Part shown: piece by piece, positions 6,782-6,826 of the stretch
Layout of the letters: every line of letters starts with the position of its first letter
How positions within the stretch are numbered: the stretch's first letter is position 1
Assembly (NCBI GenBank): GCA_947455845.1
Contig: CANGQE010000076.1
Location: forward strand, 1 to 6,826
DNA from: Rickettsiales bacterium
GTDB taxonomy: Bacteria > Pseudomonadota > Alphaproteobacteria > Rickettsiales > UBA1997
Direction: 5' to 3'
Length of the DNA: 6,826 nt
Translations under genes and position numbers: made by a program
Notes under the pieces: generated by a model
Told to the model about the DNA's origin: nothing
Database searches by the model: none
The model's input: only the letters and a program-made list of their open reading frames with translations

Positions 6782-6788
6782 AGATTTT

Positions 6789-6826
6789 TGGTGCACCCGG
6801 CGGGATTTGAACCCACAACCTTTGCC
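6789..6826 (-). tRNA. tRNA 3' half, probably tRNA-Arg (cut by window edge)
   Basis: On the minus strand the order is anticodon-stem 3' strand GGCAA (6822-6826), variable loop AGGTT (6817-6821), T arm GTGGG-TTCAAAT-CCCGC (6800-6816), acceptor 3' strand CGGGTGC (6793-6799), discriminator A (6792) and encoded CCA (6789-6791). The gene leaves the window exactly at the end of the anticodon stem, so the anticodon is not visible. The implied 5' acceptor GCACCCG with discriminator A fits several alphaproteobacterial tRNA-Arg genes, and the GGCAA stem would suit one of them. The amino-acid identity is inferred and only moderately sure; the tRNA call itself is firm if the 5' half exists beyond the edge. 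Confidence 0.82.

Overview
The window looks like a piece of the chromosome of a Rickettsiales-type alphaproteobacterium. It is AT-rich and tightly packed, and every supported gene lies on the minus strand. The VirB8 and VirB9 proteins resemble the Rickettsiales vir type IV secretion system (T4SS) more than plasmid conjugation systems. The placement comes from remembered family features, not from a database search.

Read in the direction of transcription (high to low coordinates), the order is as follows. First comes the 3' half of a tRNA, probably tRNA-Arg, cut by the window edge (6789-6826). Next is a spacer of about 85 bases made mostly of two perfect hairpins (6748-6781 and 6714-6737). It ends in a second, isolated copy of the tRNA 3' end (6661-6702). 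A REP-like GC-rich hairpin follows (6625-6653). Then come a stand-alone CinA N-terminal domain protein (5841-6590), virB8 (4956-5789), virB9 (4087-4959), a 1205-residue tetratricopeptide-repeat (TPR) protein (461-4078), and the first 147 codons of leuS (1-442), which runs off the left edge.

virB8 and virB9 overlap by 4 bases (ATGA). The gap from virB9 to the TPR gene is 8 bases, and from the TPR gene to leuS 18 bases, so these four genes probably form one transcript. VirB8 is the inner-membrane/periplasmic part and VirB9 the periplasmic/outer-membrane part of a T4SS core. No virB10, virB11 or virD4 follows them here. The gene coupled to them is the giant TPR protein, which could be a scaffold, chaperone or substrate of the secretion system. 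That role is inference from position only.

Two things deserve most attention. The TPR protein is built from four tandem modules of about 190-210 residues, a higher-order repeat above the single TPR. The tRNA region has the layout of an integration scar: a tRNA followed by a direct copy of its 3' end, with only palindromic sequence left between them.
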